From assembly GCF_900497805.2 (NCBI RefSeq), contig NW_020946557.1, positions 2,928,195 through 2,992,194 of the forward strand: 64,000 nucleotides of DNA, given 5' to 3'. The notes under the pieces were generated by a model, which saw only the letters and a program-made list of their open reading frames with translations, searched no databases and was not told the origin of the DNA. Numbering within the stretch: position 1 is the stretch's first letter; every line of letters begins with the position of its first letter. This DNA is from Vombatus ursinus. Lineage: Eukaryota > Chordata > Mammalia > Diprotodontia > Vombatidae. This document shows, piece after piece, positions 45,940-56,594 of the stretch. The position numbers and the translations under genes are program-made.

Positions 45940-46243
45940 TGTGAATGAAATGAGCTTGCCCATAAAATGAAAGTGGATAGCAGAATGGATTAGAAACCAG
46001 AATCAAACAATTTGTTATTCATAAGAGACACACTTGAAATAGAAACACACACAAACAGTTAAAATAAAGGGCTAAAGTAGAATCTATTATGCTTCAGCTG
46101 AAACAAAAAAAAAAAAAATCAGGGGTAGCAATTATGATCCTAGACCTAGTCAAAGTAAAAGCAAAAAGAAACCTGATTAAAAGAGATAATCAGGGAAACT
46201 ACATTTTGCTAAAAGGTCCCACAAACAATGAAGCAATATTAAA
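45940..46243 (+). pseudogene. L1 ORF2 endonuclease N-terminal fragment
   Basis: About 95 codons align with the start of LINE-1 ORF2p. An IAEWIRNQ segment is followed by the catalytic-glutamate motif ETHL (human QETHL), KIKG..RIYYA, and KRDNQGNYILLKG (human KRDKEGHYIMVKG). Several stops interrupt it. It ends abruptly where the C-terminal part of ORF2 begins. Confidence 0.85.
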
Positions 46244-46880
46244 AATTTTTCACAGCAAGTTTCTCTAATAAAGTCTTCACTTCTCAAATATGTAAGGAAC
46301 TGAGACAAATTTATAAAAATGAGACCCACTCCCCAACTGATAAATGGTCAACAGATATGAACAGGCAATTTTCAGAAGAAATCAAAGATATTTACAGTCA
46401 CATTTTTAAAAATGTTATGTATCCCTACAGATTAGAGAAAGGCAAATTAAAACACCTCTGAAGCACCATCTCACAACTAACAGAACTGACAAATACTGGA
46501 GGAGATGAGGGAAAATAAGTGCTCTAATAATCTGTTGGTAGAGTTTTGAACTGGTCCAAAAATTCTGGAGAACAATTTGGAATTATGCCCAAAGAGCTAT
46601 AAAACCGCATTTTGATGCAGCAATACCACTACCAGGTTTCTACCCCCAAAGAGATCAAGGGAAAAGGAAAAGTACTTATTTGTACAAAAATATTTATTTC
46701 AGCTCCTTTTGTGGTGGCAAAGAATTGGAAATTGAAGTGATGCTCATCAGTCAAATAATGGCTACACAGAATGCCAACACAATGGCACATGATTGTGTTG
46801 AAGTACTATCACACTATAAAAAAATGACAACGGGTATGGCTTCAGGGAGAAAAAAAACCATGGCAACCTATGTGAACTGA
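46243..46880 (+). pseudogene. L1 ORF2 C-terminal fragment
   Basis: After the junction the reading resumes with KELRQIYKN, KWSTDMNRQFSEE and then the FDA..PLPGFY and YKNIYFSSF segments. This is the same ORF2 region as the 3.5-kb L1 copies. It is out of frame with the endonuclease fragment and interrupted. Confidence 0.82.
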
Positions 46881-47571
46881 TGCAAGGTGAAGTGAGAAGA
46901 ACCAAGAGATCATTGTGCATGGTAACAATTATGTTGTAATGATGATCAGCTGTGAAAGATTTGGCTATTCTGATTGATCCAGAGCAATTCCAAAAACTTC
47001 ATGATGAAAAATGCTATCCACCTCCAGAGAGAGAATTGATGAACTCTAAGTACAAATTGAACTATAATTTTCTTGCTTTCTTTATTCTTCTAGCTTTTTT
47101 GGCAGGGGGCAGAGGGTGGAGGGTGATATGGCTAATATAGAATCTATCTTGCACAATTTCAAATGTATAATGGATATCATTTGCTTGTCTTCTCAGTGGG
47201 TGGGGAGGGATTAAGAGGGAGGGACAGAATTTGGAACTCAATTTAAAAAGAAAAGACAGTTGAAAACAAATAAATAATACTTTAAAAAATAATAGGCAGT
47301 TGGATACGTGAGACTAGGAGTCAACAGAATTTAGGACTAAACAAATAGAGCTGTGAATCATCAACATAGATACTATAATTGAATCCATGGGAGCTGAAAT
47401 CACCAAGTGAAATAGTATGAAGGGAGAAGAGTATCCAGAATATTCAGGAACATGCCTTATTAGTAGGAATGACCAAGCAAAGGAGATTGAGAAGGAGATT
47501 GAGAAGGGGAAAGTGAATTAGACATAAGAACCAGAAGAACTAGACAGTCATGAAAACCTAGAGAGAAGGTG

Positions 47572-47931
47572 TCAAAGACTGTGAAAAAAGTCAAGAAAGA
47601 TAATAAGAAAATGGCCATTTGATCTGGCAATTAAGTAATCACTGGTAAATTTGGACAGAGCAGTTTCAATTGAATGATGAGGTTGGAAGCCAGAATGCAG
47701 AGAGTTACGAAGAGAGTAAGAAGAAATGATATTGTAGATAGCTTTCTCAAGTAGTATAGCCATGAATGGGTTGAGGGAATTAGGATAATAGCTAGTGGGG
47801 TTAAATGGATCAAGTAAGATTTTTGGATTGGTTGGGGTTTTTGGTTTTGGTTTTTGTGGGGAGTTTTTTTGTTTGCTTGTTTTTAGGATGAGAGTCATGA
47901 GTATGTTTGTGGAGAGTAGGAAAGCAGTCAA
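47572..47931 (-). pseudogene. L2 reverse transcriptase fragment (119 codons)
   Basis: The longest LINE-coding frame in the window. It contains LLDPFNPTSYYPNSL, then LLEKAIYN, then NSLHSGFQPHHSIETALSKF. These are the NYRPISLLP, LEK and QSGFR..HST.TAL landmarks at the start of CR1/L2-clade RTs. It then runs toward FLDF, the first catalytic-aspartate region (usually LLDLSAAFD). The preceding residues are translated linker. No intact palm YADD box remains in frame. Confidence 0.82.
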
Positions 47932-48136
47932 TTAGTAGACAGGAAAAAAGTAAAGAAAGAGCAAAGATGATATCAGAAGTAATTTGCTGGAGAATAGATG
48001 ATAGAATGCAATCACTTGTGTGTCTAAAGTGGTATGCCCTGACCAGAAGTATGAAGCATGTGAGCAGGGGTGAAGGAAAAGACAATAGCAGAAGGTATGT
48101 GAGTAGTGTTACATGACAAGAAGTAGAAAAAAAAAT

Positions 48137-48275
48137 GGGGCAGCTAAGTGGTGTAGTGGATAGAGTACCAGCCCTGGAGTCAAGAGGACCTGAGTTCAAA
48201 TCCATCAGAAACTTACTAGCTATGTGACCCTGGGTAAATCACTTAACTCTGATTACCTAAAAAAATAAAAATAAA
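48137..48275 (+). mobile_element. tRNA-derived SINE (WSINE1/SINE1_MD-like) in L2
   Basis: ggggcagctaagtggtgtag, ctgagttcaaatccatcaga, cacttaactctgattaccta and an A-rich tail. It lacks a short segment after box B compared with the copy at 8774. Confidence 0.88.
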
Positions 48276-48309
48276 GTGGTCCTTGCCAAATGCACTCAGT
48301 TTTTTCATT

Positions 48310-48323
48310 AAAATATGAAGGAA
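48310..48323. repeat. Left target-site duplication of SINE
   Basis: aaaatatgaaggaa, repeated perfectly at 48460-48473 on the other side of the SINE. Confidence 0.92.
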
Positions 48324-48459
48324 AGGGGCAGCTAGATGGCATAGTAGATAGAGCACCAGCCCTGGAGTCAGGAGGATCTGAGTTTAAATCTGGCCTCAGA
48401 CACTTAGTAGTAGTGTGACCCTGGGCAAGTCACTTAACTCCAATTGCCTAAAATAAAAT
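48324..48459 (+). mobile_element. tRNA-derived SINE (WSINE1/SINE1_MD-like) with 14-bp TSD
   Basis: The body starts ggggcagctagatggcatag (48325) and ends with the caattgcctaaaataaaat tail. Perfect 14-bp duplications (aaaatatgaaggaa) at 48310-48323 and 48460-48473 show L1-type target-primed insertion and an intact event. Confidence 0.92.
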
Positions 48460-48473
48460 AAAATATGAAGGAA
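48460..48473. repeat. Right target-site duplication of SINE
   Basis: Perfect copy of the 14 bp at 48310-48323. Confidence 0.92.
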
Positions 48474-48960
48474 GGATCTCATTTAAGAAGGTAGGGGCAC
48501 TTAGAGGAAAGTATGGATGGATAAAGTATGTTTCCTAAAAACAAGGAAATTTCAGTCCAATAGGGAGATAAAACCTATAGCCATAGCAAGTAGAAAGTAA
48601 CAAATGCATTATGAGAAAATATTATGAGGATTCAGAGGAGGGAGAAATCACTTCCAGGGAAGCACAGTAGGGGAGGAATGATTAGTAGGTTTGGGACTGG
48701 TGCAAAGATATGTGGAAGATCATACAGGTAACAACATGAACTTAGAGATAGGAAAGAATATAATATGAGATCTGAGGGAAAAAAGGGGACAGTTTGGGAG
48801 AGGAGTGAGTGAGGAGATAAGCTTGGCTAGGGCTACAAGTATATTTTTAGTAGTAATGGGAAATGTGATAACATAGCTCTTTGTGTGGTGAGAGGGCAGG
48901 CAGGATCATTCCAAATCTTAGAGAACCTAAAATTCATCAAATTTGGACTTAATGATAGGC

Positions 48961-49639
48961 AGTAAATCAATACTTTATTAGAATTGTGATTTCTTTGATG
49001 TTGCTACTCTCTTCAAATCATGCAAATCACATGCAATTCATGTCTTCTTATCCCTTGAGACACTTGTCCATGCCCTCTTAAACATCCTCCAGAAGGAGTC
49101 AAACAACATACGTGATCATATGGGGCCCTTTACCTAGATCTCTTAGCACTGCATGGCTGTCATTTAAGTACACTGCCTATCCACACTTCATTTCTTGCTC
49201 CAGCCACATGACTGACATCATTTCTTTGCCACCATCATCTCTCTGATGATGTCTTTATACCCCTGAGTAATTCTTTGCAGTAGGCAATAAGGATCCATCA
49301 CTGAGTCTTGCTAGTTATTGTTCTTGCTAGTTATTGTCCTTTTCCTTGGGTTGGTGGATAGTAGAAATATAAGGGGTGAAACCACACTATTCCAAAATGC
49401 CCAGAAATACAAATTCTTCATAGTTATGTCTGGGCAGAGATTACTCTACACATGTAGTAGAAAAATTCACTGTTCCATCCCCCCTTTCATCTATATGCCA
49501 TTCTTGTTCCTGTCTTCTGTGCTCCTTTTGTTCTCTAAAAGGTCCTCTTCCAATTTTTTGCACCTTCCTAAATCCTACTAATACTGCCTTCTCCATTCTG
49601 TTCAGCTATAAGTAATGTCTCCCTCCTCTGAATTATCAG
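48961..49639. other. Unassigned, with 16-bp tandem duplication
   Basis: tcttgctagttattgt occurs twice in tandem at about 49307-49338. The 87-codon frame at 49318-49581 has no recognised similarity. Confidence 0.45.
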
Positions 49640-49845
49640 AGAACTTTCTTTGCATCTTGTTTACATATTTCTCACATTCTACTTTATGCTATAGTCATTT
49701 GTTTTATCTCCAGACTGGATTGTAAGCTCCTCAAGGACAGGAGAAATGTCTTGTTCATCATTCATAAAATATATGTTCTTGGTGCTTAGCACAGAGGTCT
49801 TTCATTTCATAGGTTCTCAATTAAGGCTGATGGAATTGATTTGGA
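49640..49845 (+). mobile_element. L2 LINE 3' end
   Basis: attgtaagctcctcaaggac, ggtgcttagcacagaggtct, tctcaattaaggctgatgg. Confidence 0.7.
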
Positions 49846-50494
49846 TTCGAATCTCAGCTTAACCGCCCTGTGCCCCCATCTCAAAGAGTTCGCTGACTAA
49901 CTATGTTGGTCATTTTCTTCTTTGGTTTCCTGTATATCTTTATATTAACGTAAAAAATCGATATTCCACAAATGGTTGTAAGGATATGGAATAACCATGG
50001 CTACATTACATTTGAGTATAGCCTGTCAGAAAACTAGAGTATGTGCAGGATACCATATAAACCTTTTTGGTCACTGAGCCAACTCAAAATACATCTAGAA
50101 TGTCTTTTGTTTAGCAAGTTCATCTAATAATCCTTCTAAATTCCTGTAATTATGGGTATAATCAACTTATTTTTTTTAAATCTGCTTTTATTTTAAATAT
50201 TTTGTTTATGAACACCCATTCATTTTTTATGAGTACTTCAAAATGGACAGAATTCTTTATAGTGCCTGCCAAAAATGAAAGTTCAGGAATTCATGTTTCA
50301 GTTATGTCCCTCTATTGATTTTAAGCATAGTTCAACTCCAAAACAAAATTATCTATGTACTGTACACAAAACCTCTATCTGAACTGTCGCTTCTCCTGCC
50401 ATGTCCATTAATTCCTCATACAAGGCTCCCTTCAAAAATATGTATCTATTAGATAAGGTATGCGTGTATAATCCCCATTTATCTAGCTATCTAA
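49846..50494. other. Unassigned; possible L1 3' UTR scrap
   Basis: The T-rich stretch 50168-50260 resembles an antisense L1 3' UTR weakly. The rest is unassigned. Confidence 0.35.
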
Positions 50495-50622
50495 TTATCC
50501 TTCACCTGTCTAGATTCTAAACTAGCGTTGTCCTTGGTTTCATGTCTCTCCATTTGGTAAGGAGATCAAGTTAGCCTGGCACGTAGTAGATGGTTAATAG
50601 ATACTTGATGACTGACTGGTGT
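50495..50622 (+). mobile_element. L2 LINE 3' end, diverged
   Basis: ctgtctagattctaaactag, tagcctggcacgtagtagat, atacttgatgactgactg. Confidence 0.6.
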
Positions 50623-50767
50623 GATTCCCACACCACTTGTTTTCTGTCCATTAAGGTATAGTCAATTTCTTCTTATATGACATTTGAGTGATGCCATTTG
50701 ATGCTTGCCATGCCTAGCACTTTCTGTCTTCTATAAATATTCATGATGTAAAGAGGAAGGTAAAGGG

Positions 50768-50872
50768 AAGTGAATAAGCATTTATTAAGCATTTGCTATG
50801 TGCCAGACACTATGCAAAGTGCTTTATAAATATCATCTCACTTGATCCTTTGAAATAAATGCATGAGGTTTC
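50768..50872 (-). mobile_element. L2/MIR 3' fragment
   Basis: Antisense: aataagcatttattaagcat, ttgctatgtgccagacacta, tatcatctcacttgatcctt. Confidence 0.7.
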
Positions 50873-51207
50873 TGAGTACTGTATAGACCTTTGGCCTCTT
50901 TAGTTTCTTCTGAGAAGTTGTGTGTGAATGTGACTCTTAACACACCACAAACTCTAAGGAATCAAAATTATAAGTTACCAAAGTACAGTAAAAAGACCCG
51001 TGGTGGGAGTAAGTAAACAATAGTATATTTCCAATGATGACCTACGCAAGAAAAGTGGTATAAGGCATATTATCCAGAATATATATTATTAAAAAAGGAG
51101 TAAGACTACCATGTAGTCAGAGTGAGTATTAGATGGATTGTTTGAGTGTTTCATGCATAACCACGAAGTATTAAAATGTCTAGAAAAAAGTCTCTGTCAT
51201 ATTGAGT
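50873..51207. other. Unassigned
   Basis: No feature recognised. Confidence 0.4.
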
Positions 51208-51457
51208 GTTGTTGCTGTTCAATTGTTTCAGTCTTGTCCAACTCTTCATGACCCCCAACTTGGGGTTTTCTTAGCAAAGTTTCTAAAATGGCTTGTCATC
51301 TCCTTCTCCAGCTTATTTTATAAATGAGGAAACAGGCAAACAGGGTTAAGTGACTTGCCCAGGGTCACATAGCTGATTAGTGTCTGAGGCCAGATTTGAA
51401 CTCAGGAAGATGAGTCTTCCTAACTTCAGACCTGGCATTCTGTCCACTGTGCCCATC
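51208..51457 (-). mobile_element. Mar1-type CORE-SINE, full length
   Basis: Antisense: gttgttgctgttcaattgtt, gacttgcccagggtcacata, gaactcaggaagatgagtct, ctgtccactgtgccca. Among the best preserved Mar1 copies here. The 95-codon frame at 51380-51667 runs out of it and is not a gene. Confidence 0.9.
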
Positions 51458-51474
51458 ATATTGAATAGATCTTT

Positions 51475-51900
51475 TTTTAAAAGTCTTATTTATTTATTTT
51501 TGTTTGTTTGTTTGTTTTTTACATTACAAACATTTACAGATGACTCCCACTTCATGAAAAGTCTCTTTTTTATTTATTTTCTGCTCATTTTGCTCTTCGT
51601 TATTTCGTGCAAATCTGTCCATATTTTTCTGAGATCATCAAGCTCATCATTTCTTATTCCACAGTAGTATTCCACCTCAATCATATATCACAACCTGTTT
51701 AGTCATTCTCCAAGCGACCTCATCTAAAAGGATATGCAACATTTCACATCTGTAAGACCCCTCATCCTCTCTATTTTTTGTAATTAACAAAAATCTATTT
51801 TCTCTCCTTCCTACCCATCAATAAAAAAAGGAAAGGAAAAAATTGTCTTATGACAAATATGCATAGTCAGGATCTTCTGTGGAAGATCTCTGAGATAAAA
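51475..51900 (-). mobile_element. LINE-1 3' UTR fragments, minus strand
   Basis: 51590-51715 gives antisense L1: cttcgttatttcgtgcaaat, acagtagtattccacctcaa. 51770-51870 is a second, more terminal part: attaacaaaaatctattttc, atgacaaatatgcatagtc. The order is not the normal one, so this is two pieces or a rearrangement. Confidence 0.65.
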
Positions 51901-52265
51901 TGAACAATAACCACCTATGCTGGGAATGTATAGATGGGTTGCAGCCTTCCCTGATTGAAAGAATATCCAAACTGATGGTGTGATGTCATTGAAATATACG
52001 GAACCCAAATAAGGAAATTTCAATGCTACTTTGTTATGTTTAATAGATACTCAAAAACAGCAAAACACCAAAATGTACATAACCGAAGTTAAGTTTCATA
52101 TTTGATCCTTTTTTTGTTGTTCTTTGCATACGGAAATGTTTGTGTATTTTGGTGATTATTAAGTTCGTGATAAAAAAAAAGACGCAAAGAAAGATAAATT
52201 AGACTTCTATGTAGGACACACACATACACACATTCTAGCATCCTACATAGAAAATCATTGGTTTT
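51901..52265. other. Unassigned
   Basis: An A-run at 52172-52180 and a short (AC)n at 52218-52232. Otherwise nothing. Confidence 0.4.
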
Positions 52266-52442
52266 TTGAGTTGGAAAGGACTTAAGGTAGTTGACCTAAT
52301 CACCTTTAGTTTTATATGTAAGAAAAATAGGGCCCAGAAAGATTAAATAACTTACCCTAGGTTACACATCTAGTTACTATAAATTCTGGATTGGAATCAT
52401 GGTTTTCTGACTTAATATTAATGCTCATTCCACTGCACTGAT
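52266..52442 (-). mobile_element. CORE-SINE, diverged
   Basis: Antisense: gagttggaaaggacttaagg, aatagggcccagaaagatta, attccactgcactg. Confidence 0.7.
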
Positions 52443-53228
52443 GTCTGAAAGTGCCTAGAAAAGATAGGTTACTTTTGCTTTTTTTTCTCTGTATAATGCC
52501 CACAAAGCATCATTTTGACATGAACATTAATAAATACTCTTTTGATGATGTTTTGACTTTTCTCTGTAATCATTCAAAAATTATAACTTTCAAAACAGGG
52601 AAGCTAAAAGATATTGTTCCTGTTAATCCATCTTTCTAAGTTTTCCTTAATATGTGAGCAGTATCTCCTCTGGACTCACTCCTAACTTCCACAACCCTGG
52701 GTCCCAGAGGGCAATAACTTTGACTCCTCTCAGGGATCTCGGGGTACCTGAGAGGTTAGAGGTTTCTAATACTGTCACTTCTGAGCCTCTACCCAATATG
52801 TTCCACTCCTGAGTTTCTACCCAGTGTGGTGCACCTTATTAATCAGGATCAATTGAGCTCCATTAGCTTCAGGGGTTACTGAGAAGATATAGCAGGAAGA
52901 GTAGTTGCAAAACAATTCCTTCAAAATAGGGAAGCTATATTTCCTCATATTAATAACCAATTTTATATAGGGGACCCAAAGATCTTTTTTTTTTAACCTC
53001 ATTCAAAGCCCAGTTTCTCAAGGACATTTCTGACCTGGCCCAAAGAATTTACCCCACCCAGACCATCTTTAGGTAGAATTCTTACTATAACCCCACCATT
53101 GTTCTACTCAGGTAGGACTGAGGTGGAGAATAAATCTTTTTATCTAGATTGCCAGAGGCAGATCTGGGTAGAGATGAGTCTCTTCTTTCTTCCTTAATCA
53201 CTAAATGGGCATTACCTCAGTCAAACTG
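52443..53228. other. Unassigned (repeat-like flavour)
   Basis: Moderately GC-rich text with an aataaatc at 53129. No family recognised. See the rejected list for the LTR question. Confidence 0.4.
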
Positions 53229-53457
53229 TTAAAGACACAAGCTTAGAATGGCCAAGGTCTCCCACTGCATCCAGGACCATCTCTAGTCATCCTGATCTGT
53301 ATCTTGCCACTGGACCCAGATGGCTGTGGAGAAGAAAGTGAGGCTGGTGACTTTGCCCAGCCCTCCCTCACTTAAATCCAATTCACTAGCATGCCATGGC
53401 ATTACCTCCTTGATGTCATGGTTCTCTTCTAGAACAAAGGACAAACTACAACAACAT
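53229..53457 (+). mobile_element. RTE-tailed SINE-like element
   Basis: gttaaagacacaagcttaga, agaatggccaaggtctccca, gatggctgtggagaagaaag, tgaggctggtgactttgccc, then tagaacaaaggacaaactac with an (ACA)n-like end. I recall this as a common marsupial short repeat ending in aagga-caaacaacaa. The exact family name is uncertain. Confidence 0.6.
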
Positions 53458-54033
53458 GATCAGAGTCAAGTCCCCCAGCCCCTCATTAGAATAAGCCTAC
53501 CTCTCATTACAATATTCATTCTCTCATGAATTATTAACCAATCAGAGCTGATTTCCACCTGTCAGGAACAACCCCTTAACCATTCAACAATATCCAAAGT
53601 TTATCTTTGGTTTCCAAGAGAACCATTGACATCAATTTATGAATTATCTGCTAGCAATAATTAATGAATTCCTTATTAATTAACCAGAAACTGTCTCTCA
53701 GACTTTTCAGTCATCTCAGAGCCCTTTTTTTTCCCCTACAGACTCCACACTCCACACTCCACACAGTACTCTTCAGGGTGCCTTTAGTTATAGCTGTTTG
53801 CTGGGCTCCAGGGAGCAGTGTCTATTACAGGCCATAACAAGCATTTCTTTTAGTCATGGGAATGTAATGGCCACTGAAGGTGACTCCATCCTCAGGTGAC
53901 TGTGTTTCCACTCCAATCTGCAAGCACTTCCTCTGCTGTGGGCCACTATCACTCCATCCATCTCCATTACTGATTCTAGTGACTGGTGGGATTTCTGATG
54001 GCTCTGATAGATGTCCTGGCTATTCTCCTCTTG
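53458..54033. other. Unassigned; (ACTCCAC)n mini-array
   Basis: Four short actccac units at 53742-53768. A CCAAT-like motif (aaccaatcagagct) at 53538. No element recognised. Confidence 0.4.
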
Positions 54034-54269
54034 TTATGTTGCCCAGTCATTTTCAGATGTGTCTGATTCTTTGTGACCCCATTGGGGGTCTTCTAGGCAT
54101 AGATAATGGAGAGGTTTGCCATTTCCTTCTTCATTCTACTGATGAGGAAACTGAAGCAAACAAGGTTAAGTGACTTGTCCAGGGTCACACAGCTAAGAAG
54201 TGTCAGAAGCTGGATTTGTACTCAGGAAAATGAGACTCCAGGGCTGGTGCTCTATCCAATGCTCCACTT
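54034..54269 (-). mobile_element. Mar1-type CORE-SINE, full length
   Basis: Antisense: ttgcccagtcattttcagat, gaggtttgccatttccttct, gacttgtccagggtcacaca, ctctatccaatgctccact. Confidence 0.88.
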
Positions 54270-54944
54270 ATTACCTAAGATCAGGAAAGAATAAATAAGA
54301 AAAAGAGGCAACATGTTTACAAATGCATGGTGACTGGATGGGAGAAAGAGAAGTCATACTCTCTGTCTCCCCTGTAACTGCCTATATATTACTCCTGCCA
54401 AGAGGGAAGAGAAGCAAAAGGTCTGTAAAGAGGCAAGTAACTCCTTTGTATGCAATTCAATTTTGACTCAGAAACTTTTAAGTTATCAGCCCTTCTGCCT
54501 CTTAAGCCACTAAGAAAGTTATTTTTTACCACACAGTGCCAGCCCTTCAATCACTCATTGCTGGAAATAGCCCCACCAATGTTCCCTGTGTAGGATTAGA
54601 ATGAGGCAGGAATTTCTGAGTATGTTCTGTATAACCCACCAGAAAGGGAAAATCTGAATGTGTTTCAAAAACTTGGCCCTCATTGGACACTCCCCACCAT
54701 TGCACTCATTTTAATATATAATTCTATATTATCAGTACTAATAGAGAAGAGATTTGGTATAAATAGTCCAGAACAGGAGATAATGGGCAAATCATTTGCA
54801 TTTGGCTTTTGACTCTTTAATATTTTGTTTACATTTTTTTTCCTTTGAGACTAAAATTTCTAAGTTTAGTACAGAATCATATTAGTAGTTTAAAGTAATG
54901 TTTGAAGTCAGATAATTCAGACACATTACATAATGTGTAGCAGT
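54270..54944. other. Unassigned
   Basis: No feature recognised. Confidence 0.4.
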
Positions 54945-55092
54945 TGGGGGTTCTTCTCCAGACAGCTACAAAGTAATCTTCGGCAAGCCACTTAACCACT
55001 CTGTAACTCAGTTTCCTCATCTGCAAAATGTGACAATTGGACCTGATAACTTCCAAGACCCCTTCCAGATCTAAAACTGTGATCCTATTGTG
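54945..55092 (+). mobile_element. SINE 3' part with CR1-type tail
   Basis: ggcaagccacttaaccactc, cagtttcctcatctgcaaaa, ccccttccagatctaaaact, gtgatcctatt. Confidence 0.75.
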
Positions 55093-55274
55093 AGCTTTTT
55101 AAAATGCCCATGAATTTACCCTGAAATACATTGTGTCTAATTCTTTGCATTCTAATTCAAAGAAAATATAATAATATTTTAATTGTCTAATCATTATGAA
55201 GGGAAGAATTATTTCATACAAGAGGTTTCCAGATAATCAAAACTTACCCTTTTAAGTGCCAACATTTTATTTTA

Positions 55275-55645
55275 ACCATTTTGATAGAAATATTTTTTAT
55301 TTTTTTATTTTTTAATTTAATATTTTATTTTTCCCTAATTACACATAGAAACAATTTTTAACATTTGTCTTTTTTTTTAATTTTTGAGTTCTAAATTCTC
55401 TTCTTTTCTCATTCCCCTCCATCCCCTTCCCATCTCATTGAGAAGGCAAACAATTTGATATAGGTTATACACGTGCAGTCATGCAAAACGTACTTCTATG
55501 TTAGTCATGGTGTGAACAAAAACATAGACAAAAAAAAAAGGAAAAGTATGCCTCAATCTTCATTCACACTCCATCAGTTCTTGATGGAAATCTTATAAAA
55601 AAATCTTTCTGCACACTGACCCAGTCCATTAAAGACAGTCTTTAC
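55275..55645 (-). mobile_element. LINE-1 3' end, minus strand
   Basis: Antisense L1 3' UTR in order: ttttccctaattacacatag (tail), caatttgatataggttatac, catgcaaaacgtacttctat, cctcaatcttcattcacact. It is the same subfamily as the 5-kb L1 3' UTR, read in the opposite direction. Confidence 0.85.
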
Positions 55646-55661
55646 ACTTTTTCTTTATGAC

Positions 55662-55800
55662 CTAGAGCCATCATTTAGGAATACCAGAAACCTGTGTGAC
55701 TTCAGGTAAGTCACTTGCCCTCCTAGGCCTCCCTTTTTTCATCTGTAAAATAAAGGGATAGAATTATATGGTTCACCTTCCAGCTTCCACAATCCCATAT
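55662..55800 (+). mobile_element. SINE 3' part with CR1-type tail
   Basis: gtgacttcaggtaagtcact, tttcatctgtaaaataaagg, ttccagcttccacaatccca. Confidence 0.68.
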
Positions 55801-56594
55801 TAAACTATTATTAGTTACTAATACCTCAGCACAATTTAGTTGATCTGCATAATTACAGCTGGCTAAAATGTTTAATTAAGGAAGAATATGTAAGGATAAA
55901 ACAAGGACAGAGATACCAAACTCAAGACCCACAGCTGCAAAACTTCCAAGTGGGACTGAACAGGATTAAAATGTAAATGACAAATATTTAACAAAATAAA
56001 CCCAAATGTAATATAACATAGTACCAATTTTTAGTTTTCTAGGTCAAGATACAGCCCATAGGGATCATTTATGTTCGAGTTTGATACCACTAGACTAGGG
56101 CGTATAGTACCCGTTAGGGAAGACAGACCTGGAAGATAACCTCAGCCTTCTAAGGACAAGTAAAAAGGTACTGGGTCTTGGAAGGGTTTAGGGTAGGGTT
56201 GCTGGAACCAGTTCAAACTGGCTCACAAGAGCCTATTGTTAAATTTTCGATGTTTTACATATCAGAAATTACACCTCAGAAATCATCAAATGTAAAAATC
56301 AGGGTTTGATTTATTGTTTTGTTGATTATCTAAACTTAAGAAAATGATGGGAAAAAAGTTAATAATGCAGATTAAATGTAAAAGTTTCTCATGTGTACAT
56401 TTTTCAGAGAGCCAGTTGTTAAACATCTACCAGTATACTACTGTTTCAGGAATAGGGACAATTTTAAGTGTGGGAAAGAGATACTGGAATGGTATCTATG
56501 GGGGTGTTTATTTTTGCCTATAGCCATCCCTGTCATCAGAACTAACTTTCACAGTTCCCAGATGTTCCATGCATATGATAACAATACAATAATA
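55801..56594. other. Unassigned
   Basis: No feature recognised. The open frame starting at 56391 runs into the following L2. Confidence 0.4.

Larger units (their letters stand above)
44160..47295 (+). mobile_element. LINE-1, near-5' copy with most of ORF2 missing
   Basis: A marsupial LINE-1 in which I can follow ORF1 (44165-45136), a spacer (45137-45935, holding a Mar1), the first part of ORF2 endonuclease (about 45940-46243), then directly the ORF2 C-terminus (46243-46880) and 3' UTR to an A-rich end near 47290. Against a full ORF2 (about 1270 codons in human L1), most of the endonuclease and the entire reverse transcriptase are absent, roughly 3 kb. It is inserted in a minus-strand L2. It is a dead copy with several frame breaks. 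Confidence 0.85.
47296..48960 (-). mobile_element. L2/CR1-clade LINE, RT region, right half of an L1-split copy
   Basis: The minus strand carries the L2 RT and linker. The plus strand shows gtgaatcatcaacatagat (reverse of the YADD-encoding stretch) near 47353-47372, and the open frame described at 47572-47931. Upstream ORF2 sequence follows to about 48960 (cagttttttcattaaaatat, matching the linker). It pairs with 43583-44060 as one L2 opened by the L1. Two tRNA-SINEs sit in it at 48137 and 48325. Boundaries beyond 48500 are uncertain. Confidence 0.75.

Noticed and set aside
47810-48205. 131-codon minus-strand open frame
   Set aside because: It reads antisense SINE sequence and L2 linker. No domain.
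52640-53800. Possible LTR-type sequence (aataaa, CCAAT-like motif, SINE in the middle)
   Set aside because: No terminal repeats, no primer-binding site, and the motif order does not fit an LTR on either strand. Left unassigned.
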